DNA of 62,336 nt, taken from the NCBI RefSeq assembly GCF_012922555.1, contig NZ_WIPK01000014.1:1-62336 (forward strand), written 5' to 3'. Shown here in pieces: positions 36,303 through 44,986 of the stretch. A model generated the notes under the pieces. It did no database searches, was not told the DNA's origin, and worked only from the letters and a program-made list of their open reading frames with translations. A program made the position numbers and the translations under genes. Positions within the stretch are counted from its first letter, which is position 1. Every line of letters begins with the position of its first letter. This stretch comes from Paraclostridium dentum. Its GTDB lineage: Bacteria > Bacillota > Clostridia > Peptostreptococcales > Peptostreptococcaceae.

Positions 36303-37349
36303 TTATATTAGTGCTAAAAACTTATCAAATATATAATCATTGTCTTTTGGCCCTGGACAAGCCTCTGGGTGGTACTGAACACTATATATTGGTAGTTCTT
36401 TGTGTCTCATACCTTCAACAGTATTATCATTTAAATTTATATGTGTTACTTCCATGTTTTCTGGCATTCTAGATACATAATATCCATGATTTTGAGATGT
36501 TATATATACTTTCTGGTCTTCTAAATCTTTAACTGGATGATTTCCACCTCTATGTCCAAACTTAAGTTTTCCTGTTTGACCTCCAAGTGTTAAAGCTAGT
36601 AATTGATGTCCTAAGCATATACCTGCTATAGGTTTTTTACCTATTAATTCTTTTATATTTTTTATAACATCTTCTAAATCTTCTGGATCTCCAGGTCCAT
36701 TAGATAAGAATATTAAATCGGGATTTTCCTTAAGTATTTCATCAGCACTTGTTGTTGCTGGGAATACAACTAAATCGCATCCTCTTGCTTTAAATGATCT
36801 TAATATATTTTGTTTAACCCCAAAGTCCATAACTGCTACTTTAGGTCCATTTCCTTTTATATATTCTTTCTCTTTTCTAGTAACTGTTTTAACAGCTTCT
36901 GTATTTGAGAATTTTCCTATTTTAGAAACAACATCTTCTAATGTAAAGTTTTCTAAAGTTATTATTCCTCTCATAGTTCCATTATTTCTTAAAATCTTAG
37001 TTAATGCTCTTGTATCTATTCCTTCAAGTCCTATAATTTTATTTTGTTTCAAATAAGTGTCTATATCCATTTCACATCTAAAGTTATTTGGATTATCTGA
37101 TTTCTCTCTTACTATGAACCCCTTCACATGAACTCCTGATGATTCTACATCCTCTAAATTTATTCCATAGTTTCCTATTAGCGGGTAAGTCATTGTTACT
37201 ATTTGACCATAGTATGATGGGTCTGTTAAAACTTCTCCATATCCTGTCATTGAAGTGTTAAAAACTACCTCTCCTACACTATCCTTTAAATATCCAAAAG
37301 CTTTACCTTCAAATATAGTTCCATCTTCTAATATTAATCTAGCTTTCAT
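36303..37349 (-). CDS. carA: carbamoyl-phosphate synthase, small (glutaminase) subunit
   Basis: A class I glutamine amidotransferase subunit. It has an N-terminal CarA-specific domain, then the GATase with FLSNGPGDPED, the nucleophile in AGICLGHQLLAL, and the His/Glu of YSVQYHPEACPGP. It supplies ammonia to CarB through a channel. 348 residues, GGGAGGT before the ATG. It lies between pyrF (13 bases) and carB (39 bases). Confidence 0.97.
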   Translation of the reverse strand: MKARLILEDGTIFEGKAFGYLKDSVGEVVFNTSMTGYGEVLTDPSYYGQIVTMTYPLIGNYGINLEDVESSGVHVKGFIVREKSDNPNNFRCEMDIDTYLKQNKIIGLEGIDTRALTKILRNNGTMRGIITLENFTLEDVVSKIGKFSNTEAVKTVTRKEKEYIKGNGPKVAVMDFGVKQNILRSFKARGCDLVVFPATTSADEILKENPDLIFLSNGPGDPEDLEDVIKNIKELIGKKPIAGICLGHQLLALTLGGQTGKLKFGHRGGNHPVKDLEDQKVYITSQNHGYYVSRMPENMEVTHINLNDNTVEGMRHKELPIYSVQYHPEACPGPKDNDYIFDKFLALI

Positions 37350-37362
37350 AACTTACCTCCCT

Positions 37363-38079
37363 TTAAGCATTTTCTATTTCATTTATTATTTTTTCAGCAG
37401 CTTCACTTGGATTTTCTGCCTTAGTTATAGGTCTTCCAACAACTAAATAGTGAGCTCCTTTATTTATAGCATCTTCTGGTGTAACAACTCTTTTTTGATC
37501 TCCAGCATCAGCTGTATTAGGTCTTATTCCTGGACATACTGTAACAAACTCACTTCCACAAGCCTCTACTATTCTATCAACCTCTTTAGCAGAACAAACT
37601 ATTCCATCTATGCCAGCTTCTTTAGCTAGCTTAGCTCTTTTTATTGCTAACTCTTGAGTTGTCATATTACATCCTATGTCTTGTAAATCTTTATCGCTTA
37701 AAGAAGTTAATACTGTAACTCCTACTATTATTGGTTTTTCTATTCCTAACTTTTCAGCTTCTTCTTTTGCAGCTAATGCACACTGTCTCATTCCTTCAAT
37801 GTCTGAAACATGGATTGTCATTAACCATACGTTATCTCTTACTGCTGCTCTTACTGCACTTTGCATTGTGTTTGGAATATCATGAAACTTTAAATCTAAA
37901 AATATTTTTTTCCCTTTTTCTTTTAAATAATCTACAGTTTTCCCTCTTGTTGCTACATATTGTTCTAACCCAACCTTAAATATATCAACACTATCCTCTA
38001 GCTTATCTATTAATTCCTTAGCTTTATCAAAGTCGTTAGTATCTATAGCTACAATCAGCTTATCTTTTCCATTTATCAT
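37363..38079 (-). CDS. pyrF: orotidine 5'-phosphate decarboxylase
   Basis: Last step of UMP synthesis. The TIM-barrel short form (238 residues) has the catalytic charged tetrad in FLDLKFHDIPNT (about 60-71) and the phosphate-binding TVCPGIRP and VVGRPIT. It is the first gene of the operon, directly after a long leader with PyrR hairpins. The remaining pyr genes are not in this window. Confidence 0.96.
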   Translation of the reverse strand: MINGKDKLIVAIDTNDFDKAKELIDKLEDSVDIFKVGLEQYVATRGKTVDYLKEKGKKIFLDLKFHDIPNTMQSAVRAAVRDNVWLMTIHVSDIEGMRQCALAAKEEAEKLGIEKPIIVGVTVLTSLSDKDLQDIGCNMTTQELAIKRAKLAKEAGIDGIVCSAKEVDRIVEACGSEFVTVCPGIRPNTADAGDQKRVVTPEDAINKGAHYLVVGRPITKAENPSEAAEKIINEIENA

Positions 38080-38116
38080 TTTACTCTCTCCTTTTTACAT
38101 AAAGCCCCTAATATCA

Positions 38117-38150
38117 GAAAAATCCTTACACCTATAGAGGTGTAAGGATT
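38117..38150 (-). terminator. pyr leader attenuator terminator 2
   Basis: A 13-pair stem (38121-38133 with 38138-38150) is followed on the minus strand by Ts, 38 bases before the pyrF start. It follows PyrR hairpin 3. Confidence 0.85.
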
Positions 38151-38185
38151 CAATATTTCATAACGATTTTTTGTTATGACGATAT

Positions 38186-38216
38186 CTTTCCCAGCCTCTC
38201 TGGACTAGTTTAAAAG
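38186..38216 (-). promoter_or_regulatory. PyrR-binding hairpin 3
   Basis: Minus-strand AGTCCAGAGAGGCT is the conserved PyrR anti-antiterminator loop (hexaloop CNGNGA), closed here by CTTTT/GAAAG arms with a purine-rich bulge. Confidence 0.85.
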
Positions 38217-38240
38217 ACTTTATTATTTGATTTTTATATT

Positions 38241-38272
38241 AAAAAAACCTCTAACTAATCCAGTTAGAGGTT
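38241..38272 (-). terminator. pyr leader attenuator terminator 1
   Basis: An 11-pair stem (38246-38256 with 38262-38272) is followed on the minus strand by seven Ts. It lies between PyrR hairpins 2 and 3. Confidence 0.85.
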
Positions 38273-38307
38273 ATATGTACGCAAATTAAACATATCTTCA
38301 TATATAA

Positions 38308-38338
38308 CCTTACTAGCCTCTCTGGACTACTTTCAAGG
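38308..38338 (-). promoter_or_regulatory. PyrR-binding hairpin 2
   Basis: The same AGTCCAGAGAGGCT loop as hairpin 3, closed by CCTT/AAGG arms with a GAAAG purine bulge. It precedes terminator 1. Confidence 0.85.
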
Positions 38339-38367
38339 AAGTTTTATTTTCATTTTTTATCAAACTC

Positions 38368-38397
38368 GCTTAATATCCTCTCGGGATAATTTAAAGC
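38368..38397 (-). promoter_or_regulatory. PyrR-like hairpin 1 (variant loop)
   Basis: Minus-strand ATCCCGAGAGGAT fits the CNGNGA loop, with C in place of A. It is closed by GCTT...AAGC arms. It has no terminator of its own before hairpin 2. Confidence 0.65.
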
Positions 38398-38412
38398 TTT
38401 CTCTTTTTTATA

Positions 38413-38441
38413 ATTATTACATTTATTTATAGTCATGTCAA
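38413..38441 (-). promoter_or_regulatory. promoter of pyrF-carA-carB
   Basis: Minus-strand TTGACA (38436-38441) and AATAAT (38413-38418) with a 17-base spacer. The leader from here to pyrF is about 330 bases. Confidence 0.65.
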
Positions 38442-38467
38442 CTATTTTTAAACCTTTACATAATAAA

Positions 38468-39193
38468 CTAAACTAAGATACTATCTATAGTTTTTTTCAA
38501 CAGTAATAAAGATACGTAGCATTTATTACCACCTTCCATAGTGATAATTCTCTGTTTCTTATCTATACTTTTAACTTTTAATTTGTTTATTATATAAGAT
38601 TTATGACATCTGATAAATCTATTATCTAACTGAGATTCTAGCTCTTTTAAAGTGCCACTAAACTCTATATAACTATTCTCTGTTCTAAGAGCTATAAATC
38701 TTTTTTTACACGTTTCAAAATATAAAATATCATCATATTTAACTTTTTCTATTTTATCTACTTTATCAATAAAAAAACAATCTTCTTCTAATTCATTCTT
38801 TATCTTTTCATTTGCAACTAATATACATTCCTTGACTCTTTTACTTACTTCTTCAAAATTTTCTTTAACTATATAGTCTATAGCCCCTATATGATATTTA
38901 AAAGTAAGATGACTCATATCTTTATGTGATGTAATTATAACTATAATCGCTTTTGTATCTATTTCATTTATTTGTTTAGCTAGTTGAATTCCATTCACAT
39001 CTCCACCAATATTAATATCTAAGAAATAGATTCCTCTATCCTTAAACTCTGATATATGATTTAAAATTTCTTGTGACGAATCAGTAGATAATGTTATTTC
39101 TCCACCTATATCTTCAATTTCTAAAATAGATAATATAGATTCTTCTAGCTTACGCCTTTGCTCTTTATCATCCTCACATATAAATATCCTCAT
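38468..39193 (-). CDS. AgrA/VirR-like response regulator (LytTR DNA-binding)
   Basis: 241 residues. The receiver has the acidic pair in ICEDDK (8-9), phosphoacceptor Asp59 in YFLDINI and the switch Thr/Ser in IITSHKD. The C-terminal LytTR domain (about 138-241) includes YFETCKKRFIALRTENSYIEF and RCHKSYIINKLKV. LytTR regulators bind pairs of 9-bp direct repeats, and such pairs occur upstream of plc and the export operon in this window, making it their candidate controller. It lies 12 bases after the sensor kinase gene. Confidence 0.92.
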   Translation of the reverse strand: MRIFICEDDKEQRRKLEESILSILEIEDIGGEITLSTDSSQEILNHISEFKDRGIYFLDINIGGDVNGIQLAKQINEIDTKAIIVIITSHKDMSHLTFKYHIGAIDYIVKENFEEVSKRVKECILVANEKIKNELEEDCFFIDKVDKIEKVKYDDILYFETCKKRFIALRTENSYIEFSGTLKELESQLDNRFIRCHKSYIINKLKVKSIDKKQRIITMEGGNKCYVSLLLLKKTIDSILV

Positions 39194-39205
39194 CCTAACT
39201 CCTCC

Positions 39206-40477
39206 TTATTTATATATATCTAACTGTTGAATAAACTCATCTTCAATTTTTATATTAAAAAATGCATTCTCATAATTTTTTAATATATCTTTTAGATTGC
39301 TTAAACCCATTCCTCTTTCTTCTCCCTTTGATGAAAATCCTTTTTCAAATAATAACGATATATTTTCAACCTTTTGCTTATATGTATTTGAAATAATTAT
39401 AGATGTAAGATTTGTTTTTTCTAAAATTAAAATATTTAGAGATGGGTCTTGAGACTCCAAGCAAGCCTCTATACTATTATCTAAAAGGATTCCTAATATC
39501 CTACATAAATCCAATATATTAAAATTGACTTCTGATATGACCTGTGGAATATGTAAGTTTGTTTTTATTTTGTTTTTTTCAGCTTGTATTAACTTAGAAG
39601 CTACTACCCCTTTAACTTCTATACACTCTATATTACCTATTGATGACCATGTTAAATTAAATAAATCTAATTCCTTACTTAAGCATTCAATATGTGAATA
39701 AAAAAACTTTTTCAATCCATCTAAATCATTAGATTCTATATGTCCACACATAGATAACATTATATTTTTATAATCATGTCTAAATTTTTTCATTTCGTTA
39801 GTTGCATATTCTAACTTTTTATTATATTCATCAATTTCTTTAATTCTTTTTTGATTATTTATTAACATAATTAGAAATATAGTACATAAAAAAGTTATAA
39901 AATATAGAAATGGTAGTACACCGTTTCTATCCATTTCCAATCCCAAAGTACAAACTACATTTGTTTGTCTATTTGCTTCAAAGTATATGCAAATAGATAA
40001 TATACTCGTTAATATAATTAATACTTGAAGTTTAAATCTATCTAATATACTAAATTCTTCTATATTATTTATAAATGTATTATTTAAAAATCTAGAAACC
40101 ATTACAATTATTATATATGTAATAATATAATAACAAATTAAATAAATGTAGTTTCCTAATTTATATATATTTACCCCAGTTAAAAAGGCAATCATATTAT
40201 AACAAAATATATTAACAGTTATGTATAGAACCGTCGACATAAGAGGTATTGCTATAGTTAACAATGTTTTTTTCGTTATTTTATAAACTACAATAGCATT
40301 TATAATATTTAATCCATATAATGGTGAGATTTTTAAATACCTAGCGGTTACAGACAATCCTATATATAAAACAATAAAATAAGCAGTTAATTTTATTTTA
40401 TTTCTCTTGAAATCGTAAAGATTTGTGAAACTTAAATAGACCCCTATACTTGTCAAAAGCATATAAAAATGAAACAT
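39206..40477 (-). CDS. AgrC/VirS-like peptide-sensing histidine kinase
   Basis: 423 residues: about six transmembrane helices (about 4-205), then a coiled linker and an HPK10-type kinase core. The core has His234 in KFRHDYKN, the N-box LLDNSIEA and the G-box FEKGFSSKGEERGMGLSNL. AgrC and VirS of this type sense autoinducing peptides. No AgrB processing protease or AgrD peptide gene is next to it, so its signal comes from elsewhere, or it is an orphan like VirS. It pairs with the downstream LytTR regulator. Confidence 0.92.
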   Translation of the reverse strand: MFHFYMLLTSIGVYLSFTNLYDFKRNKIKLTAYFIVLYIGLSVTARYLKISPLYGLNIINAIVVYKITKKTLLTIAIPLMSTVLYITVNIFCYNMIAFLTGVNIYKLGNYIYLICYYIITYIIIVMVSRFLNNTFINNIEEFSILDRFKLQVLIILTSILSICIYFEANRQTNVVCTLGLEMDRNGVLPFLYFITFLCTIFLIMLINNQKRIKEIDEYNKKLEYATNEMKKFRHDYKNIMLSMCGHIESNDLDGLKKFFYSHIECLSKELDLFNLTWSSIGNIECIEVKGVVASKLIQAEKNKIKTNLHIPQVISEVNFNILDLCRILGILLDNSIEACLESQDPSLNILILEKTNLTSIIISNTYKQKVENISLLFEKGFSSKGEERGMGLSNLKDILKNYENAFFNIKIEDEFIQQLDIYK

Positions 40478-40507
40478 ATCCCCATATACCTTTCTATTAA
40501 ATTTTAC

Positions 40508-40547
40508 AAAATTAAAGAGTAACCCTATATAAAAATAGAGTTACTCA
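40508..40547 (-). terminator. terminator after the nitroreductase-like gene
   Basis: Stem GAGTAAC/GTTACTC (40517-40523 with 40540-40546) plus extra pairs inside, with a T-rich tail on the minus strand. It separates the kinase genes from the gene upstream. Confidence 0.7.
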
Positions 40548-40551
40548 TTAA

Positions 40552-41346
40552 TTATACGACACTTATATAATATTCTTTTCTTAATTTGTCTTTAACGTCT
40601 AATTTTACATATTCAAAATCTATATTATGATATTTACATCCAATTTCAAAATGCTTTAAAGCTATCCCCATATTAACTTGATTCATGTTCTCATCAGAAT
40701 CTTTTTTCATATATATATCAAGAGATCCATTATTTTGATAAAATCTCCATGGTTGCGAATTTTTGTATGATGGCGCTATTCTTACACATTCAATTATATT
40801 AGTCCATTTTTCATCTACATTCTTAGCAATCTTTTTCATTGGTTTTCTATCTATATTTTCATTTTCTTTTCTAAACAATTCATTTCCATCTGGAAATCCT
40901 ATAGCTATTAACATTACTGGCTTTTCATTTTCTTCTAAGTGTACAAAGTCTAATATAGACTCTTTATTAAAATTATCATCTAACCAACTCGTTGCCAATC
41001 CCATTTCTGTTAATTTTAAGATTAACTCTTCTCCAGCAAATCCCACACTATCTAAATATTTTATTGGAGCTGGTTTTTCACCTTCACCATCTTCTGTTTC
41101 TTCTACTTCAGGAAATTGAACTGTTAAAACTATATAGTGAGGAGCAACTAGCCTATGTCTCTTTTTTATTATAAATTTCAAGCTGTCCCCTTTTAAAATA
41201 GGATGGGCCTTAATCTTTATTTCTTTATTTAAACTATCCATATCTTCACATAAATTTCGAACTTCTTCAAACATATTTATGCTTAATCTTTTTGTAGAGT
41301 ATTTTTTTATAGATTTTCTATAAAAAATAGCATCATATAACTGCAA
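40552..41346 (-). CDS. nitroreductase-fold protein (TM1586 type)
   Basis: 264 residues. The N-terminal YDAIFYRKSIKKY matches nitroreductase FMN-binding starts, and a second half with RIAPSYKNSQPWRFY repeats the fold, as in the putative TM nitroreductase family with two half-domains in one chain. It probably binds FMN; substrate is unknown. Translation appears to start at TTG, seven bases after AGGAGG. It is monocistronic, with a terminator following. Confidence 0.8.
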   Translation of the reverse strand: MQLYDAIFYRKSIKKYSTKRLSINMFEEVRNLCEDMDSLNKEIKIKAHPILKGDSLKFIIKKRHRLVAPHYIVLTVQFPEVEETEDGEGEKPAPIKYLDSVGFAGEELILKLTEMGLATSWLDDNFNKESILDFVHLEENEKPVMLIAIGFPDGNELFRKENENIDRKPMKKIAKNVDEKWTNIIECVRIAPSYKNSQPWRFYQNNGSLDIYMKKDSDENMNQVNMGIALKHFEIGCKYHNIDFEYVKLDVKDKLRKEYYISVV

Positions 41347-41666
41347 TCTAATTCCTCCTGTCTACAAATATAATAAATATTATTATATCAAAATATATAG
41401 TTTTATACTATCTTTCATTGTTCTCAAAATAGTTACATTATTTACTTTATTTTTTAAAATCAACCCGTTTTTAAAATTTAAATTTATGGGTATTTAAAAA
41501 TAATATTGTTAAAATGATAAGTTTGAATAGTCTTTTATTTTAGAATAGTACAACTTTTTTAAATCGAAAAAAAAACTATAAATCTATTGCCAAAATGATG
41601 TTATACTTAGGCTAAGAAAGACTTATTCTTATTTTAAATACAATTATTTTGAAAGGATGTGCCTTT
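41347..41666. other. gene-free divergent promoter region
   Basis: About 320 AT-rich bases between the divergent nitroreductase-like and aminopeptidase genes. GAATAGT occurs twice on the plus strand (near 41525 and 41550). I see no coding frame with a ribosome binding site and no recognised RNA element. Confidence 0.6.
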
Positions 41667-42896
41667 ATGAATTTAGAAAAAAACTTAGAAAAATATGCTG
41701 AGCTATCTGTTAAGGTAGGAGTTAATATACAACCTGGACAAACGTTATTAGTTAGATCTCCTATTGAGTGTGCTCCATTTGTAAGAAAAGTTGTAAAACA
41801 AGCTTATGACCTAGGAGCAAAGGATGTACATATAGAATGGTCAGATGAAGAGTGTACTCTTATAAAATATTTAAATGCTCCAGATGAAACTTTTAACGAG
41901 TTCCCAACTTGGGTTTCTGATCAATATGTAAAAATAGCTAAAGAAGGTGGAGCGTTCTTAACTGTTTATGCTCAAGATCCAGATTTATTAAAAGATGTAG
42001 ATCCTCAAAAAGTTGCAAACTTCCAAAAGGCATCTGCTGAAGCTTTACAAGAGTGGAGATCTTATACTTTATCTGATAAATCAAAATGGAGTATAGTTTC
42101 TGTTCCTACAGCAAACTGGTCTAAAAAAGTATTCCCAGGAGTCTCTGCAGAAGAAGCAATAGATAAAATGTGGGAAGCAATATTCCATTGTACAAGAGTT
42201 GACCAAGAAGATCCAATAGAAGCTTGGAATCAACACAATAAAAACTTAAAAGTTAGAATGAGCTTCTTAAATGATAGCAAATTCAAAACTTTATACTTCA
42301 AATCTGGTAAAACAGATATAACTATGGAATTACCTGAAGGTCATATATGGGCAAGTGGAGCTTCAAAAGATCCAAACGGAGTAAACTTCAACCCAAATAT
42401 ACCAACAGAAGAAGTATTTACTTTACCTCATAAATTTGGTGTTAATGGTATAGTTGCAAGTACTAAACCTCTTGTTTACGGTGGAAATGTTATAAACAAC
42501 TTTACATTAACATTTAAAGATGGAAAAATAGTAGACTTTACTGCTGAAGAAGGTTATGACACTTTAGCTAAATTAATAGATACAGATGAAGGTTCTCACT
42601 ACCTTGGAGAAGTTGCGTTAGTTCCATTTAAATCTCCTATATCAGATACAAACATAGTATTCTATAATACTTTATATGATGAAAATGCTTCTTGTCACTT
42701 CGCTATAGGTACAGCTTATAAGAGTTGTGTTGAAAACGGAGTTAACATACCACAAGAAGATTTAGATAAACATGGTATAAACTTCAGTATAACTCATGTT
42801 GACTTCATGATAGGTTCTGCTGATATGAATATAGTTGGTGAAAAATCTAATGGTGAAAAAGTTCAAATATTCCAAGATGGAAACTGGGCATTCTAG
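41667..42896 (+). CDS. M29 family aminopeptidase
   Basis: A cytoplasmic metallo-aminopeptidase of the thermophilic AmpS/PepS group. The N-terminal EKYAELSVKVGVNIQPGQTLLVRSPIECAPF and the C-terminal metal-binding segments (HYLGEVALVPF, NTLYDENASCHFAIGTAY, ITHVDFMIGSADMNI) are typical. 409 residues from the ATG at 41667, which has AAAGGAT about ten bases upstream. The reading from 41649 has no site. It stands alone with its own terminator. Confidence 0.93.
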   Translation: MNLEKNLEKYAELSVKVGVNIQPGQTLLVRSPIECAPFVRKVVKQAYDLGAKDVHIEWSDEECTLIKYLNAPDETFNEFPTWVSDQYVKIAKEGGAFLTVYAQDPDLLKDVDPQKVANFQKASAEALQEWRSYTLSDKSKWSIVSVPTANWSKKVFPGVSAEEAIDKMWEAIFHCTRVDQEDPIEAWNQHNKNLKVRMSFLNDSKFKTLYFKSGKTDITMELPEGHIWASGASKDPNGVNFNPNIPTEEVFTLPHKFGVNGIVASTKPLVYGGNVINNFTLTFKDGKIVDFTAEEGYDTLAKLIDTDEGSHYLGEVALVPFKSPISDTNIVFYNTLYDENASCHFAIGTAYKSCVENGVNIPQEDLDKHGINFSITHVDFMIGSADMNIVGEKSNGEKVQIFQDGNWAF

Positions 42897-42904
42897 TTAA
42901 TGCA

Positions 42905-42940
42905 CAAAAAAAGGGCTATCTATTTTAGATAGTCCTTTTA
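42905..42940. terminator. bidirectional terminator
   Basis: Stem AAAAGG(G)CTATCTA with its complement, serving the aminopeptidase gene and the convergent kinase gene. Confidence 0.8.
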
Positions 42941-42945
42941 TAATT

Positions 42946-43899
42946 CTAATATGTTTTTTCCGTCCAATTAAGCTTCTCTATATGTTCTAAAACAACATCA
43001 TCGCTCATTTCTGGGTGTATAGTATCTTCATGAGCTATAGTTAAAACAGACATAGCTACTGCATATTTAACTGTATCTTTTAAACTTACGTTTCTCATGT
43101 AACCATATCCTAACCCAGCTACAAATGAATCTCCAGCTCCTGTAACATTTACAACAGGAACATTGTTTGCCTTTATAGTTCCTTCTTCAGTTCCATTATT
43201 ATAATATATGCCATCTTCATCTAAACTTATAAATACATTTTCTATTCCTAAGTCTATAAAGTGTTTACCAGCTTTTCTTAAATCATCTTCTGATTTTATT
43301 TCAAAACCGCACATTATTTCTGCTTCATATCTATTAGGTTTTATTGTATGGAAATATTTTATTAAATGTTTTATATGCTTAGCTTTACAAGCAGACACAG
43401 GGTCTAAAATAAATTTAGTTTGCCCTTCAAAAGTTTTTAATATATATTCAACAATTTCAGGTTTATCTGAGTCTAAAAACATATATTCAGCATTTTTTAT
43501 TATTTCTGCTTTTGAATCTATAAACTCTGTTGTAAACATGTCAGTTACTTTCATATCAACTACTGCTGATTCAAGTTCTCCTTCATGATTTAAAACAGCC
43601 ATGTATGTAGGTGTACTTCCACCTTTAATTATTAAAGAGTCTTCCATATCGTAGTTCATAACTTTAGAATGTTCCATCATTCTTCTTCCTGTTTCATCAT
43701 CACCTAATATTGATATGAACCTTGTATTTATTCCTACTCTAGCCATATTCTCTGCTATGTTTCTACATACTCCACCAAAAGAAGTTTTAACTTTTCCTGG
43801 ATTTGAGTCGTTACATCTATAATTATCATTTGTAAATCCGATTATATCAAATATTGATACTCCAAAAACTAAAGCGTATGGTTGTTTATTATTTGCCAT
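42946..43899 (-). CDS. PfkB family carbohydrate/nucleoside kinase
   Basis: About 317 residues from MANNKQPYAL. Ribokinase fold with FGGVCRNIAENMARVG and the C-terminal anion-hole motif VTGAGDSFVAGLGYG. It is clearly related to the PsuK at 20394 (shared SNPGKV, GDDETGRRM-like and IKPNRYEAEI blocks), but lacks the N-terminal HTH and has no adjacent glycosidase. Pseudouridine kinase is one possibility. The ATG at 43899 is 12 bases from GGAGG, a long spacing. Confidence 0.8.
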   Translation of the reverse strand: MANNKQPYALVFGVSIFDIIGFTNDNYRCNDSNPGKVKTSFGGVCRNIAENMARVGINTRFISILGDDETGRRMMEHSKVMNYDMEDSLIIKGGSTPTYMAVLNHEGELESAVVDMKVTDMFTTEFIDSKAEIIKNAEYMFLDSDKPEIVEYILKTFEGQTKFILDPVSACKAKHIKHLIKYFHTIKPNRYEAEIMCGFEIKSEDDLRKAGKHFIDLGIENVFISLDEDGIYYNNGTEEGTIKANNVPVVNVTGAGDSFVAGLGYGYMRNVSLKDTVKYAVAMSVLTIAHEDTIHPEMSDDVVLEHIEKLNWTEKTY

Positions 43900-44143
43900 T
43901 TTTATCTTCGACCTCCCATAAGAATCACTTTCATATTTTAACATAAAAATATATGCCTTTTCTAGACAAAAAAGCACATATTTTGACCTTTTGCAATATT
44001 TTCTAAAAATTTTTTCAAATAAAATATATTAATATCGTTTTCTTAGTTTATTTATTTTTTCAATTTTATCAGTTCTCTTATATATTTTATTATCTAGTTT
44101 TGTTACTAAAAAAATACTTTTTATTTAATGCAAATTATTACAA

Positions 44144-44172
44144 TTGTTATAAAAATTCTAGTTTGATATAAT
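44144..44172 (+). promoter_or_regulatory. promoter of the TtcA-like gene
   Basis: TTGTTA (44144-44149), 17-base spacer, TATAAT (44167-44172). Confidence 0.65.
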
Positions 44173-44214
44173 AAATTCTTAAGTACTATTATGCTTTTAG
44201 GAGGCATCCATATT

Positions 44215-44940
44215 ATGAAAAAGTTATTAAGTAAAGCAAGACAAGCTATAAATGATTTTGATATGATACAAGATGGAGATAAAATTGCAGTTGGATTATC
44301 TGGAGGTAAAGATAGTTTAACTCTTCTTCATATTTTAAATAATTATAAAAATTTTTCACCTCAAAAATTCGAACTTATAGCTATAACATTAAACCCAGGT
44401 GGTGTTGATAATTCACCTTTATATGATTTATGTTCAAATTTAGGTATTGAATTTCATGAAGTTCAAACAAATATAAAAGAAATTATATTTGACATAAGAA
44501 AAGAAAAAAATCCATGTTCTTTATGCGCAAATTTAAGACGTGGTGCCTTAAATGATACAGCAAAAAAACTTGGATGTAATAAAGTTGCTTTAGGCCATCA
44601 TAAAGATGATGCTGTTGAAACTTTTGTAATGTCTATGTTCTTTGAAGGAAGAATTAGTTGCTTTTCTCCGAAAACTTATTTAGATAGACAAGATTTAACT
44701 ATAATAAGACCTATGGTCTATATTGAAGAATATATGACTAAAAAAGCCACTAAGGATTTCAATTATCCTGTAATTAAAAATCCATGTCCAGCTGATGGTC
44801 ACACAAATAGACAAAATATTAAAGAACTAATACAAAAACTTAACTTAGATATTCCTAATGTTAAAAGAAATTTATTTAACTCTCTAAATAACTCCGATCA
44901 GTTGTTTATATGGGATAAAGATAAAATAAAGAATATATAG
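44215..44940 (+). CDS. TtcA-like PP-loop tRNA thiolation protein
   Basis: About 241 residues. PP-loop ATP-binding motif VGLSGGKDSLTLLHIL (about 25-40). CSLCANLRRGAL supplies the two Cys of the TtcA/TtuA iron-sulfur family, with GHHKDDAVETFVM following. Likely activates a tRNA base for sulfur insertion. Bacterial TtcA acts on C32, but short Firmicutes members have uncertain targets. I start at ATG 44215 with AGGAGG upstream. Confidence 0.85.
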   Translation: MKKLLSKARQAINDFDMIQDGDKIAVGLSGGKDSLTLLHILNNYKNFSPQKFELIAITLNPGGVDNSPLYDLCSNLGIEFHEVQTNIKEIIFDIRKEKNPCSLCANLRRGALNDTAKKLGCNKVALGHHKDDAVETFVMSMFFEGRISCFSPKTYLDRQDLTIIRPMVYIEEYMTKKATKDFNYPVIKNPCPADGHTNRQNIKELIQKLNLDIPNVKRNLFNSLNNSDQLFIWDKDKIKNI

Positions 44941-44945
44941 AAATC

Positions 44946-44975
44946 AAAAAAGCTACTCAAAATGAGTAGCTTTTA
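44946..44975. terminator. terminator after the TtcA-like gene
   Basis: Stem AAAAGCTACTC with GAGTAGCTTTT around a short loop, with A and T runs on both sides. It also serves the convergent Yip1 gene. Confidence 0.85.
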
Positions 44976-44986
44976 TTTTTAATATT

